Shown here: positions 56,669 to 64,000 of the stretch, one piece after another
How the letters are laid out: every line of letters begins with the position of its first letter
Numbering within the stretch: the stretch's first letter is position 1
Origin: CATQHP01 sp965214915
GTDB lineage: Bacteria > Acidobacteriota > Terriglobia > Bryobacterales > UBA6623
Direction of reading: 5' to 3'
Assembly: GCA_965214915.1 (NCBI GenBank)
Contig: CBDCCP010000001.1
Coordinates: 1,612,001-1,676,000 of the forward strand
Length of the DNA: 64,000 bases
Notes under the pieces: model-generated
Database searches by the model: none
Told to the model about the DNA's origin: nothing
What the model saw: the letters and a program-made list of their open reading frames with translations, nothing else
Translations under genes and position numbers: made by a program

Positions 56669-57074
56669 CGAACCTGCCGCCGCGCCGGGACAGGCGCCTG
56701 CGCCAGTGCAGCCGGCTTCCCAACAGTGCCAGCAGCGATACTCCCAGGTATGCTGCGTACCCTTGGAATCCCTCCATGCCGTCGAAGCGGTAAGAATCGC
56801 GGAAGAATGCCGCGATCAGAATCCCCGTAACCGCGAGAGACCAGATCACGAGCAGCGAGCGGGCAAAACCGCTCCTGCCAAACGCCATGAAAACCGCAAC
56901 GAGCGCAAACAGCCCGACCCCGGCCAGAACCGCCGCCGTGTTTTCCGGCTCGAAGGGCAGGAGATCGATATCCATTTCGCCGTCGCCGAGCAGACCGACG
57001 AGACCCAGCCCGAGGCAGAACAGCCCCAAAGCAAGGTGGACGACGATGCTGAAATATCCGAACAGATGACTCAT
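56646..57074 (-). CDS. Small integral membrane protein, unknown function
   Basis: The 142 aa protein starts at the ATG at 57074 (MSHLFGYFSIVVHLALG). Four membrane helices are visible: SIVVHLALGLFCLGLGLVGLL, AAVLAGVGLFALVAVFMAF, LLVIWSLAVTGILIAAFF and GYAAYLGVSLLALLGS. A short acidic loop (GDGEMDIDLLPFEPEN) lies after the first helix, and the C-terminal tail is strongly basic (HWRRRLSRRGGRFAKAKRQL). I cannot name the family. The 3' end overlaps the PfkB gene, and the start is divergent from nagA. Confidence 0.65.
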   Translation of the reverse strand: MSHLFGYFSIVVHLALGLFCLGLGLVGLLGDGEMDIDLLPFEPENTAAVLAGVGLFALVAVFMAFGRSGFARSLLVIWSLAVTGILIAAFFRDSYRFDGMEGFQGYAAYLGVSLLALLGSRLHWRRRLSRRGGRFAKAKRQL

Positions 57075-57147
57075 GAAACTCCCGCGCTGCACACAATTGT
57101 AACGAACGCGCAGGTTTTCGGGCCGCGCGATAATAGGGGTTGCTCGG

Positions 57148-58269
57148 ATGGTAGTCAGCGGCAGGCATCCCACGACCGGCGAGTCGGTCGCGATACACGT
57201 CGGCAACGGTGCGATCGAACGGGTCGAACCGGCGGCGGAAGCCGCGGACCGCTACGTCTCGCCCGGTTGGATCGACATTCAGGTCAACGGCTTCGCCGGC
57301 GTGGACTACAACCGGGGCGACACGCCGCCCGACGAAATCGCCCGCTCGATCGGGGCGCAGCGCGAAACCGGGGTTACGTGCTTCTACCCGACCGTCATTA
57401 CCGGCTCGCGGGAGAACATGCTGGGGTCGCTGCGAAACCTCGCCAAGGCAAAGCGGATCCTCGCCGACGGCCGCGCCATGCCGGGCTTTCACGTCGAGGG
57501 GCCGTGGATTTCGCCGCTCGACGGCCCGCGCGGCGCGCACCCCAAGGAGCATGTCCGCGCCCCCGGCATCGACGAATACCAGCGTTTTCAGGATGCGGCG
57601 GACGGACACGTTCGTCTGGTCACCTTGAGCCCCGAGCACGAGGGGGCTTGCCAAGTCATCGAACATATCGTCGAAGACGGCGCCGCGGTTGCCATCGGGC
57701 ACACCAACGCCGGCGCGGAAGCGATCGCCGACGCCGTTCGGGCGGGCGCGGCGATCAGCACGCATCTGGGCAACGGCGCGCACGCCCTGGTGCCGCGCCA
57801 CGACAATTACATCACCCACCAGCTCGCCTGCGACGAGCTCTACGCGAGCCTGATCGTGGACGGCATCCACTTGCCGCCCGCCTGGGTCAAGATCGCCCTG
57901 CGCGCCAAGGGAGTCGCAAAAGCGATCCTGGTCACCGATGCGGTCGCGCCCGCTCTTTGTCCGCCGGGCGTCTACCGCCTCGGCTGCCTGGAAGTCGAGC
58001 TTCTGCCCAACCGGCGCGTCGAGCTCACCGATTCGCGCCGGCTCGCGGGCTCGGCCCTGAGCATGGATTGCGGAGTGGGCAACGCGATGCGCTTCGCCGG
58101 CGTCTCGTTGTTCGACGCCACCAGACTGGCGACCGTGAATCCGGCCGCCGCCGTGGGGCTTGAGAACCGCCGGGGATACCTTGAGCCGGGCCAAGCCGCG
58201 GATTTCACGCTGTTCCGCCTGAACGGCGAAGGCGCGGTCGAGGTCGAGCGGGCCGTTTTGGCCGCATAG
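57148..58269 (+). CDS. nagA: N-acetylglucosamine-6-phosphate deacetylase
   Basis: The 373 aa amidohydrolase removes acetate from GlcNAc-6-P in amino-sugar or peptidoglycan recycling. SPGWIDIQVNGFAGVDYN holds the NagA variant of the first metal motif (QxNG instead of HxHG). GFHVEGPWIS gives the metal Glu. IGHTNAGA and HLGNGAHAL give the metal/substrate His, VDGIHLP the substrate His, and LVTDAVAP the catalytic Asp. Length is normal. No nagB or PTS gene adjoins it, but the PfkB kinase upstream and the cell-wall peptidase at the left edge would fit a recycling role. Confidence 0.93.
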   Translation: MVVSGRHPTTGESVAIHVGNGAIERVEPAAEAADRYVSPGWIDIQVNGFAGVDYNRGDTPPDEIARSIGAQRETGVTCFYPTVITGSRENMLGSLRNLAKAKRILADGRAMPGFHVEGPWISPLDGPRGAHPKEHVRAPGIDEYQRFQDAADGHVRLVTLSPEHEGACQVIEHIVEDGAAVAIGHTNAGAEAIADAVRAGAAISTHLGNGAHALVPRHDNYITHQLACDELYASLIVDGIHLPPAWVKIALRAKGVAKAILVTDAVAPALCPPGVYRLGCLEVELLPNRRVELTDSRRLAGSALSMDCGVGNAMRFAGVSLFDATRLATVNPAAAVGLENRRGYLEPGQAADFTLFRLNGEGAVEVERAVLAA

Positions 58270-58377
58270 CCGGCCGCCCGGATATTTTTTCAAGGCCGCG
58301 CCGGGAATTTTTGGCAGGCGTCGGGTGTCTCCATCCCTGAACGGCAAGCCCGTCCAAGGGGAGAGGCGGCGATCGAT

Positions 58378-58920
58378 GTCCAGCCCTCCGATACCCGGAA
58401 CTAGGTCCAGCGGCTCGTCATCCGCGGCGCCGCTGCGAACTCGGACTTGGCGGATTCCCGCTCGTCCCGCTCAAGGAGACCTGCTCCCCCCGGCCCTCGC
58501 CAACCACCGGCTCGCCCGCACCGGGGGCGACCCGCTCGCCGAGAAGCGACACATCAAGAGCATGCCCACTTTCGCCGCAGCCGAGCAGGTCTGGACGCAG
58601 ATGCGGCCGCCCGGCTGGCGCAACCCAAGCTCAGCAAGGACCGGATGTCGAGCCTCACGCGGTTCGCCTTCCGGCGCCTCGGCAAAACGCCCGTCTCCGA
58701 GGTGACGAGCGCCGACTTAATCGAAACGCTACGGGCCATCTGACACGTCCGACTGGCGACGGCGCGGCGTGTCCCGCAGCGCGTCAGGACCATCGTGGAG
58801 TGGGCTGTGGCTATGCAGTATCCCGCGGACAATCCGTGCGGCCGCATCGGACCGGTACTCGGCCCACAGCAGGATCACATGCGCCACACGCAGGCGCTGC
58901 CGGTGAACCGGGAAGCGTTA
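58378..58920 (+). pseudogene. Decayed tyrosine recombinase (phage-type integrase)
   Basis: Pieces of one integrase are readable in shifting frames. VQRLVIRG (from 58405) follows an in-frame TAG at 58402-58404, where a Trp is expected. ELGLGGFPLVPLKE starts at 58437 in another frame. ALANHRLARTGGDPLAEKR and MPTFAAAEQVWTQMRPPGWRNP follow from 58493 in a third. KLSKDRMSSLTRFAFRRLGKTPVSEVTSAD then reads from 58627, interrupted by TGA at 58741-58743. HVRLATARRVPQRVRTIVEWAVAMQY and NPCGRIGPVLGPQQD complete it. This is the DNA-binding half of a P4-like integrase; the catalytic half is gone. At least three frameshifts and two Trp-to-stop changes rule out a working gene. Confidence 0.8.
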
Positions 58921-58941
58921 ACGCTAATTGGCAAAAATATG

Positions 58942-59160
58942 TTAGGAAGTAGGAGTATGGAGATCACACAAGAGCAGTACCGTCAGTAGGATCGAGACCG
59001 TGTTGCCACGCCGGCAGGGGAATGTGAGCGTGCCCAATCTGACGATATACTCTATCGCCTCCGGAATGAGATCGAGAGACTCTTTCGCCCACTCAAGGGC
59101 TTCCGCCGTATTTTCTCCCACTTCGACAAACTGGACGTGATGTTTCTCAGCTTTTTGCAT
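58942..59160 (-). CDS. Small ORF of unknown function beside the integrase relic
   Basis: A 72-codon frame starts at the ATG at 59160 (MQKAEKHHVQFVEVGENTAEALEWAKESL). The part VEVGENTAEALEWAKES faintly recalls the HicB antitoxin pattern (VxxGxTxEEALxxAxE), but the rest (FPCRRGNTVSILLTVLLL) does not. It may be a broken antitoxin or chance. No HicA-like partner is seen. Confidence 0.3.
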   Translation of the reverse strand: MQKAEKHHVQFVEVGENTAEALEWAKESLDLIPEAIEYIVRLGTLTFPCRRGNTVSILLTVLLLCDLHTPTS

Positions 59161-59253
59161 TTCCCTCTCATCGTGGAGGTTCTACGTTGGTGTTAACACG
59201 CCCTAGGGCGGAATTTCAGAGAGAAACCCGGAAGCGCCCACTGCGCAATTGAG

Positions 59254-59433
59254 TCAGCCGAGCAACCGCAGGACAGCGATCCCGGCCCCAATGAGCACGC
59301 CCGTCTGGAGCAAAAGGGCGCGGTAGAGGTCGCCGCGAGTCACCAAGTCCCACGCTTCGTATTCGGCCGCCTGCCGCACGGCGTCGGTGATAGCGTCAAC
59401 CTGCCGGTGTGAGGTCAGCGCCGGCCAACGCAC
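59254..59433 (-). CDS. Small ORF with C-terminal membrane helix
   Basis: The 59-codon frame starts at a GTG (59433) six nt after an in-frame stop. It reads RQVDAITDAVRQAAEYEAWD, then LVTRGDLYRALLLQTGVLIGAGIAVLRLL. A heptad-like helix followed by one C-terminal membrane helix is the layout of DUF1640/CCDC90-like and phage-associated coiled-coil proteins. It may be a truncated copy of one, left with the integrase relic. No good ribosome-binding site is seen. Confidence 0.35.
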   Translation of the reverse strand: MRWPALTSHRQVDAITDAVRQAAEYEAWDLVTRGDLYRALLLQTGVLIGAGIAVLRLLG

Positions 59434-59709
59434 GGGCTATCGCGTGAGTGCCGAACACCAATCCATGTTATCACGAGCGGTCAGGTGGCCGTAGGGTTGG
59501 CGAGGAAGGGCCGATGGCGACACCCATCGGCATGGGGAATTTCGATCCAGGTCCGTCCGCGCCTAATGCATACGGTCCGCTAACGTCTGCTTCGGAACGG
59601 GGGACACAGCGCGGGGAACCAGTGTCCAATTAAGGAATAAGTATTTTTATTATCAATACCTTACAGGACATACGAATCGGAAGCCCTGGCGGCCGCGAAC
59701 GGTGGCGGT

Positions 59710-59940
59710 ATGGACAAGGCCAAGCGGGTCGTGAGGGAATTGTCCCGCTGCGATATCGCGCCGGATGCGGAGGCTGTCGAGCCGTTTGCGGCGGGTTCGG
59801 CAAAACAATTTGCGCAGGCGGTTCAACGCGTTGGGAAGCTGATTGACGACGGCGGATACGGTATGGCCGACAATATGCTGCGGGCAATGTCCGGATGTCA
59901 ATCGATGATCTTGGACGGTTGGGCGATGCGGGGAAAGTGA
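59710..59940 (+). CDS. Small ORF of unknown function before tmk
   Basis: The 76-codon frame starts at the ATG at 59710 (MDKAKRVVRELSRCDIAPDAEAVEPFAAG). It is helical with no signal or membrane segment and ends 15 nt before tmk. The frame is open back to 59641 and reads like protein there too (YESEALAAANGGG), so the gene may have lost its true start. The family is not recognised. The 276 nt before it (59434-59709) hold nothing I can support. Confidence 0.4.
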   Translation: MDKAKRVVRELSRCDIAPDAEAVEPFAAGSAKQFAQAVQRVGKLIDDGGYGMADNMLRAMSGCQSMILDGWAMRGK

Positions 59941-59943
59941 AGC

Positions 59944-59949
59944 TATAAT
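59944..59949 (+). promoter_or_regulatory. TATAAT -10 box before tmk
   Basis: GCTATAATCG places a perfect TATAAT 6 nt before the TTG start at 59956. Transcription would begin at about the start codon itself, implying a leaderless message. Confidence 0.5.
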
Positions 59950-59955
59950 CGGCGT

Positions 59956-60618
59956 TTGGCCGCGCCCGGCATTTTTCTGAGCTTCGAGGGCATCGACGGT
60001 TGCGGCAAGACGACGCAGCTCGCGGGCATGGCCTCCCGCTTGCGCGCGGCGGGCGTCGAGCCGGTGATCGCGCAGGAACCCGGCGGCACGCGCTTGGGCC
60101 GCGAAATCCGAGCGCTACTGCTCGATTCGGCCAACGCCGAGTTGCAGCCGATTCCCGAACTGCTGCTCTATTTCGCCTCCCGCGCGCAAAACATCGCCGA
60201 GGTGATCGAACCTGCGCTGGCAGCCGGCCGCGTCGTCCTTTCCGACCGCTTCACCGACGCCACTGCGGCCTACCAGGGTTACGGCCGCGGACTCGGGCTG
60301 GAGGCCGTCCGCCAAGTCGAAGAGGTCGCCTGCCGGGGCCTCAAGCCCGATCTGACGCTCTGGCTCGACATCGACCCCGAAGTCGGAGTCGCCCGCGCCC
60401 GCCGCCGGAACGGCGCCCGCAGCGCCGATGAGGGCCGTATGGAGCAGGAGGATATCGAGTTTTACGAAAAAGTCCGGCAGGGCTACGCCGCAATCCACCA
60501 AGCCGAGCCGCGCCGCGTGCGCCGCATCGACGCCGCGGGATCGGTCGAGGACATCGCCCGCCGCATCGACGCGGCCGCCGCCTCCGCGACGGCCTTGCGC
60601 GCTCTCGCGCGCGCCTAG
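59956..60618 (+). CDS. tmk: Thymidylate kinase
   Basis: The 220 aa kinase phosphorylates dTMP to dTDP. It starts at a TTG (59956): AAPGIFLSFEGIDGCGKTT holds the P-loop near 11-20. The DR(Y/F/S) motif is SDRFTDAT, preceded by EPGGTRLGREIR (dTMP site). The lid region LDIDPEVGVARARRRNGARSADEGRME carries several Arg. It is 5 nt from holB, an order found widely in bacteria. Together with the dCMP deaminase at 8-9 kb it covers two steps of dTTP supply. Confidence 0.96.
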   Translation: MAAPGIFLSFEGIDGCGKTTQLAGMASRLRAAGVEPVIAQEPGGTRLGREIRALLLDSANAELQPIPELLLYFASRAQNIAEVIEPALAAGRVVLSDRFTDATAAYQGYGRGLGLEAVRQVEEVACRGLKPDLTLWLDIDPEVGVARARRRNGARSADEGRMEQEDIEFYEKVRQGYAAIHQAEPRRVRRIDAAGSVEDIARRIDAAAASATALRALARA

Positions 60619-60623
60619 CCCCC

Positions 60624-61703
60624 ATGCCCGCCCCGCGCTTCTTCGGCAACCGCGGCATCGCGGATTCGCTCTTTCGCATGGCCGCCGCCAACCGGCTGCC
60701 GCAGACGCTGCTGTTCGCCGGGCCGGCGGGGATCGGCAAGGCGACTTTGGCCCGCATGCTCGCCGCGGGCATCAATTGCGACCGCGGCCCGGCCCGGCCC
60801 TGCGGCGAATGCTCGGCCTGTCTGCGCATCCTTGCCGCCGACTTGTTCCGCGGCGAATACCGCAAGCAACTCGAAGAACGCGCCAAGCTCCCTGCGGCCA
60901 AGCGCTCCGAAAGCCCGCTGATCGTTTCGACGCACCCGGACTTCCTGATCTTCCCGCCCGACGGACCGCTGCGCATGATCCAGATCGAGCAGGCCAGGCG
61001 CCTGCGCCAAGCCGCGCGCTACAACCCGTCGGAAGGCCGCCGCCGCGTCTTCGTCATCGACCGCGCCGACCGCGCGAACGCCGAGGCCGCGAACGCCCTG
61101 CTCAAGACCCTCGAAGAGCCCGCGCCCGCGCTGACGATTATCCTCCTTGCCGAGAACCCTTACGAGTTGTTGCCGACCATCCGCTCGCGGGCCATCCCCT
61201 TCTACTTCGCGCCGCTCGCCTCCGACGAGATCGAACGCTTCCTCGCGACGCGCGAAGAAATCCCGCCCGAAGAACGCGGGCGGGCCGCGGCCTGGTCGGG
61301 CGGCAGTCCGGGCCGGGCGGTTGCGCTCGATCTCGAGGAGTTTGTCCGCCGCCGCGAGGCCATGCTCACGCTGCTGCAAACTGCGCTCGGCGCGGTCGAG
61401 TTCGCCCGCCTGGCCGGGGAAATGCAATCTTTTACCCGGGGCGGCGGCGGAAGCCTCGATCTGTCGGCCGAGATGCTCTATTCGCTGCTGCGCGACTTGC
61501 TGCGCATCAAGCTCGGCGCCGGCGGCGGCTTGACGCACGCGGACATTCGCGCCGACCTGGAGCCGCTCGCCGAACGCGCGACGTTCGAGTGGGTCGAGCG
61601 CGCCCGGGCGCAGACCGCAGACCTGGAGAAGCTGCAGCGCCGAAATATCCAGAAGCAGATGGCCCTGGAAGCCCTGGCGCTCGACCTGCGTACAAGCGCT
61701 TAA
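60624..61703 (+). CDS. holB: DNA polymerase III delta-prime subunit
   Basis: The 359 aa clamp-loader subunit has the AAA+ core with PQTLLFAGPAGIGKATLARM; Walker A has Ala instead of Ser/Thr after the Lys, so ATP hydrolysis is doubtful, as is normal for delta-prime. The zinc module cysteines are C52, C60, C63 and C66 (NCDRGPARPCGECSACLR). NALLKTLEEPAPALTIILLAENPYELLPTIRSR is read in the expected order (LLKTLEEP, LLPTIRSR with the sensor residues). The C-terminal helical domain follows. It is co-transcribed with tmk. Confidence 0.93.
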   Translation: MPAPRFFGNRGIADSLFRMAAANRLPQTLLFAGPAGIGKATLARMLAAGINCDRGPARPCGECSACLRILAADLFRGEYRKQLEERAKLPAAKRSESPLIVSTHPDFLIFPPDGPLRMIQIEQARRLRQAARYNPSEGRRRVFVIDRADRANAEAANALLKTLEEPAPALTIILLAENPYELLPTIRSRAIPFYFAPLASDEIERFLATREEIPPEERGRAAAWSGGSPGRAVALDLEEFVRRREAMLTLLQTALGAVEFARLAGEMQSFTRGGGGSLDLSAEMLYSLLRDLLRIKLGAGGGLTHADIRADLEPLAERATFEWVERARAQTADLEKLQRRNIQKQMALEALALDLRTSA

Positions 61704-61743
61704 AGGGGGCTTGAAGAGGATTTCAAGGACGTTTAAACGGCGT

Positions 61744-63108
61744 TTAACGGAGCGAGGCCTGGAAGGAGCGGATGGCCTGCTGCAACTCCTTCACTCGCTC
61801 GGGGCTCCGCTCGGCAATATCGAACTGCTCGCCGACGTCGCTGTGCAAATTGAAGAGCAGCGGCGGGTCGTGCTTGCGTTCGTTGCCGTAGCCGCGCTTG
61901 CCGACAAGCTCGGTCCCGATCGTTTCCCAGCTTGCCATGTGCATCTTGTACGGCCCGACTCTGGCCGCCCATAGCTCGCCCGACGGGTGGCCGAAGTAAA
62001 ACCAGCGGTCGCGCGGGCTTGCCGCGCCGTGCAGCAAGGTCGGCGACAGATCGACCGAATCGTACTTGCGGTCGGCCGCGAGCCGCGCGCCCGTCAGCGC
62101 CGCGAAAGTCGCCATCAGATCGACGTTCGCGCCGATGCCCGTAATCACGTCGGGCTCGATCGTTCCCGGCCAGTAGAAAATGCCGGGAACTCGAAACCCG
62201 CCCTCCCAGGCGGTCATTTTCCCGTCCCGCAAAGGCCCCGCCGACCCGCCCAGGTCGTAATAGGTGCGCCACGGCCCGTTGTCGCTCGAAAAAAAGATCA
62301 GCGTCCGCCCGCCGATGCCCGCTTCTTCGACGGCTTCGAGGATGCGTCCCACCGACCAGTCGATTTCCTCGATCACGTCGCCGTAGAGGCCCGCTTCGCT
62401 GCGCCCCTCGAAAGCGGGCGAGCGGAAGATCGGCACATGCGGCATGTTGTGCGCAAGGTAAAGGAAAAACCGCTCGTCTTTGTGCTCGCGGATCCATTTC
62501 GCGGCCTCGTCGCCGTAGCGCTGGGTCAACAGCGGTTGATCGATCGGATTTTCCAGCGTCTCCCGCTGCCGCAGGAGCGGAATGTCGTAATCCTCGTTCT
62601 TGGCGTCGCGGGTCGTTTGGTAAGTGCGCGCGATGCCCGGCTTGAGCGGCGCGTCGTTGCTGCCCGGCGTGCCGTAAAAATAGTCGAAGCCCTGATCGTT
62701 GGGATGCATTCCCTCGTCCATGCCGAGGTGCCATTTGCCGATCATGCCGGTGGCGTAGCCCCTTGCGCGCAGCATCTCGGCGAGCGTCGTCTCGCTCGCC
62801 GGAACGTTCGCCCAGCGGTTCAGCCCGCCGCCGTGAATGCGGATCGGCATGCGCCCGGTCATCAGCGCCGCGCGGCTGGGGTTGCAGACGCTCGAAGAGG
62901 CGTAGAACGAAGTCCAGCGCTGGCCCTCCGCGGCCATCCGGTCGAGGTTCGGGGTGCGGATCAGCGGGTGGCCGTAAGAGCCGAGATCGCCGTAGCCGAG
63001 ATCGTCCGCGAGAACTACCACGATGTTCGGAGGCGGCGGCGGCGGCGCGGCGGCGGGCGCCGGCAAGAGCGCAGCCGCCAACGCCGCAAGAAACGGTTTT
63101 TTCCACAT
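61744..63108 (-). CDS. Exported sulfatase (formylglycine-dependent arylsulfatase type)
   Basis: The 454 aa protein has a signal peptide (KKPFLAALAAALLPAPAAA) and then NIVVVLADDLGYGDLGSYG with the Ca2+ ligands D35-D36. The active-site cysteine is C75 in VCNPSRAALMTGR (CxPSR), to be converted to formylglycine by a maturase encoded elsewhere. IGKWHLG and FFSSDNGP give the remaining metal and substrate residues. The enzyme hydrolyses a sulfate ester, probably on a sulfated polysaccharide or aryl compound in the periplasm. It converges on holB and diverges from the acyl-CoA dehydrogenase gene. Confidence 0.94.
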   Translation of the reverse strand: MWKKPFLAALAAALLPAPAAAPPPPPPNIVVVLADDLGYGDLGSYGHPLIRTPNLDRMAAEGQRWTSFYASSSVCNPSRAALMTGRMPIRIHGGGLNRWANVPASETTLAEMLRARGYATGMIGKWHLGMDEGMHPNDQGFDYFYGTPGSNDAPLKPGIARTYQTTRDAKNEDYDIPLLRQRETLENPIDQPLLTQRYGDEAAKWIREHKDERFFLYLAHNMPHVPIFRSPAFEGRSEAGLYGDVIEEIDWSVGRILEAVEEAGIGGRTLIFFSSDNGPWRTYYDLGGSAGPLRDGKMTAWEGGFRVPGIFYWPGTIEPDVITGIGANVDLMATFAALTGARLAADRKYDSVDLSPTLLHGAASPRDRWFYFGHPSGELWAARVGPYKMHMASWETIGTELVGKRGYGNERKHDPPLLFNLHSDVGEQFDIAERSPERVKELQQAIRSFQASLR

Positions 63109-63179
63109 GATGCGTACAAGAGTGTAGCCCAGCCCGTCGAAGACGCGGGTTGCTAGAATTTCAAGGGAAGGATTTCAGC

Positions 63180-64000
63180 ATGTCGACAACCGTTGCCCCC
63201 CTCGAAACCCCCGTTGCAGCGCCTCCCGGCGGCAGTTTTTTGATCGACGACGCGAAGCCGGAGCAAACGTTCACGCCCGAGGATTTCAGCGAAGAGCAGC
63301 GCCAGGCCGGCGCTACGGCAGACCGCTTCATGAGCGAAGAGGTCATCCCGGCGATTCCGGATTACGAGCAAAAAGCCCCAGGCGTGGCGCGGGGCCTGGT
63401 CGAAAAGGCCGGCGAGCTCGGGCTGCCGGCGGTGCTCGTCCCCGAAAAATACGACGGCCTCGAAATGGACGTCACCACCCAGATGGCGGTCAACGAGAGC
63501 GTCGGGCGCTACGCATCGTTTTCGACCACCTACGGCGCGCACGCCGGCATCGGCACGCTCCCGCTGGTGTTTTTCGGCACGGAGCGGCAGAAGCGGAAAT
63601 ACCTGCCCAAGCTCGTGACCGCCGAGTTGCTGGGGGCGTACTGCCTCAGCGAGCCCCAGGCCGGCAGCGACGCGCTCGCCTCCCTGACGCGCGCGGAGCT
63701 TACCCCCGACGGCAGGCATTACCTGCTCAACGGACAAAAGATGTGGATCTCGAACGGCGGCTGGGCGGACCTTTTTACGGTTTTCGCCAAAGTGGACGGC
63801 GAGAAGTTCAGCGCCTTTTTGGTCGAACGCTCCTGGGAAGGCGTCCGCCCGGGCGCCGAGGAGCACAAAATGGGCATCCACGGCAGCTCGACGACGGCGC
63901 TGTATCTCGACAACGTCAAGGTTCCCGTCGAAAATCTGCTCGGTGAGGTCGGACGCGGCCACGTCATCGCCTTCAATGTCTTGAACCTCGGCCGCTTGAA
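63180..64000 (+). CDS. Acyl-CoA dehydrogenase, C-terminus missing
   Basis: About 273 codons are present before the right edge. The start is the ATG at 63180, with AGGGAAGG upstream and TAGAAT (63154-63159) as a possible -10. A 45-residue leader precedes the ACAD fold. LGAYCLSEPQAGSDA and LNGQKMWISNGGWADLFTVFAKV are the FAD-binding and middle-domain signatures. LVERSWEGVRPGAEEHKMGIHGSSTTALYLDNVKVP (in parts: HKMGIHGSST, LDNVKVP) is also typical. It resembles long/very-long-chain enzymes of beta-oxidation. The catalytic Glu lies beyond the edge. Confidence 0.92.
   Translation, partial: MSTTVAPLETPVAAPPGGSFLIDDAKPEQTFTPEDFSEEQRQAGATADRFMSEEVIPAIPDYEQKAPGVARGLVEKAGELGLPAVLVPEKYDGLEMDVTTQMAVNESVGRYASFSTTYGAHAGIGTLPLVFFGTERQKRKYLPKLVTAELLGAYCLSEPQAGSDALASLTRAELTPDGRHYLLNGQKMWISNGGWADLFTVFAKVDGEKFSAFLVERSWEGVRPGAEEHKMGIHGSSTTALYLDNVKVPVENLLGEVGRGHVIAFNVLNLGRL

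Noticed and set aside
58942..59160. A HicAB toxin-antitoxin remnant
   Set aside because: Only a 16-residue stretch recalls HicB, the fold is not completed and no HicA toxin is nearby. Listed as an unknown small ORF instead.
59448..59633. A 61-codon plus-strand frame with Gly/Pro/Ser-rich translation
   Set aside because: No ribosome-binding site, no homology and low-complexity content; most likely chance.

Overview
The window reads as about 64 kb of a GC-rich bacterial chromosome, most likely an acidobacterium of the Bryobacter/Solibacter kind. The best clue is the secreted protein at 14255-15343, a von Willebrand A protein of the type described as 'VWFA-related, Acidobacterial'. It sits with other genes typical of that phylum (DUF1080, DUF3604, PD40 propeller lipoprotein, hopanoid genes, Gfo/Idh/MocA oxidoreductases with Tat leaders). 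A complete sodium-pumping NADH:quinone oxidoreductase and a formylglycine sulfatase would suit a marine or host-associated member, but that is inference. Gene density is high, and many promoters look like a TATAAT-type -10 box placed very close to the start codon.

Layout. 1-2.2 kb: serine hydrolase (cut by the left edge) and M19 dipeptidase. 2.2-4.7 kb: cupin, tadA, orphan sugar-binding lipoprotein, PduO-type adenosyltransferase. 4.7-6.6 kb: a two-gene restriction-modification system (NotI-like nuclease plus DPPY adenine methylase), tightly packed behind an MFS transporter. 8-11.4 kb: kinase/dCMP deaminase fusion and a K+-dependent membrane pyrophosphatase. 11.6-17.4 kb: secreted/periplasmic proteins. 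17.6-21.4 kb: smc, with an apparent single-base frameshift. 21.5-27.7 kb: TPR protein, lepB, carA, carB. 27.9-30.8 kb: mnmA and the ammonium transporter amt.

30.9-38.9 kb: nqrABCDEF in order on the minus strand, followed by apbE (attaches FMN to NqrB/NqrC) and nqrM (iron-site maturation). A higBA toxin-antitoxin pair separates nqrF from these two accessory genes. 39.1-39.9 kb: thiS and a MerR regulator. 40-44.1 kb: two Gfo/Idh/MocA oxidoreductases around an unknown protein and a MauE/DoxX-thioredoxin fusion. 44.1-49.4 kb: a hopanoid operon (hpnI, ispH, shc, hpnH) joining isoprenoid supply, squalene cyclisation and side-chain attachment. 49.4-58.3 kb: sugar/polyol genes (medium-chain dehydrogenase, enolase-superfamily enzyme, glpK, PfkB kinase, nagA) with repeat elements in the gaps.

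58.3-59.95 kb is the only clearly accessory, gene-poor stretch. It contains a decayed tyrosine-recombinase gene and a few small ORFs. 60-64 kb returns to core genes (tmk, holB), a sulfatase and an acyl-CoA dehydrogenase cut by the right edge. I see no tRNA, rRNA or CRISPR. The most unusual items are the NotI-like/m6A restriction pair, the toxin-antitoxin inside the Nqr locus, the kinase-dCMP deaminase fusion and the inverted heptamer repeats flanking glpK.
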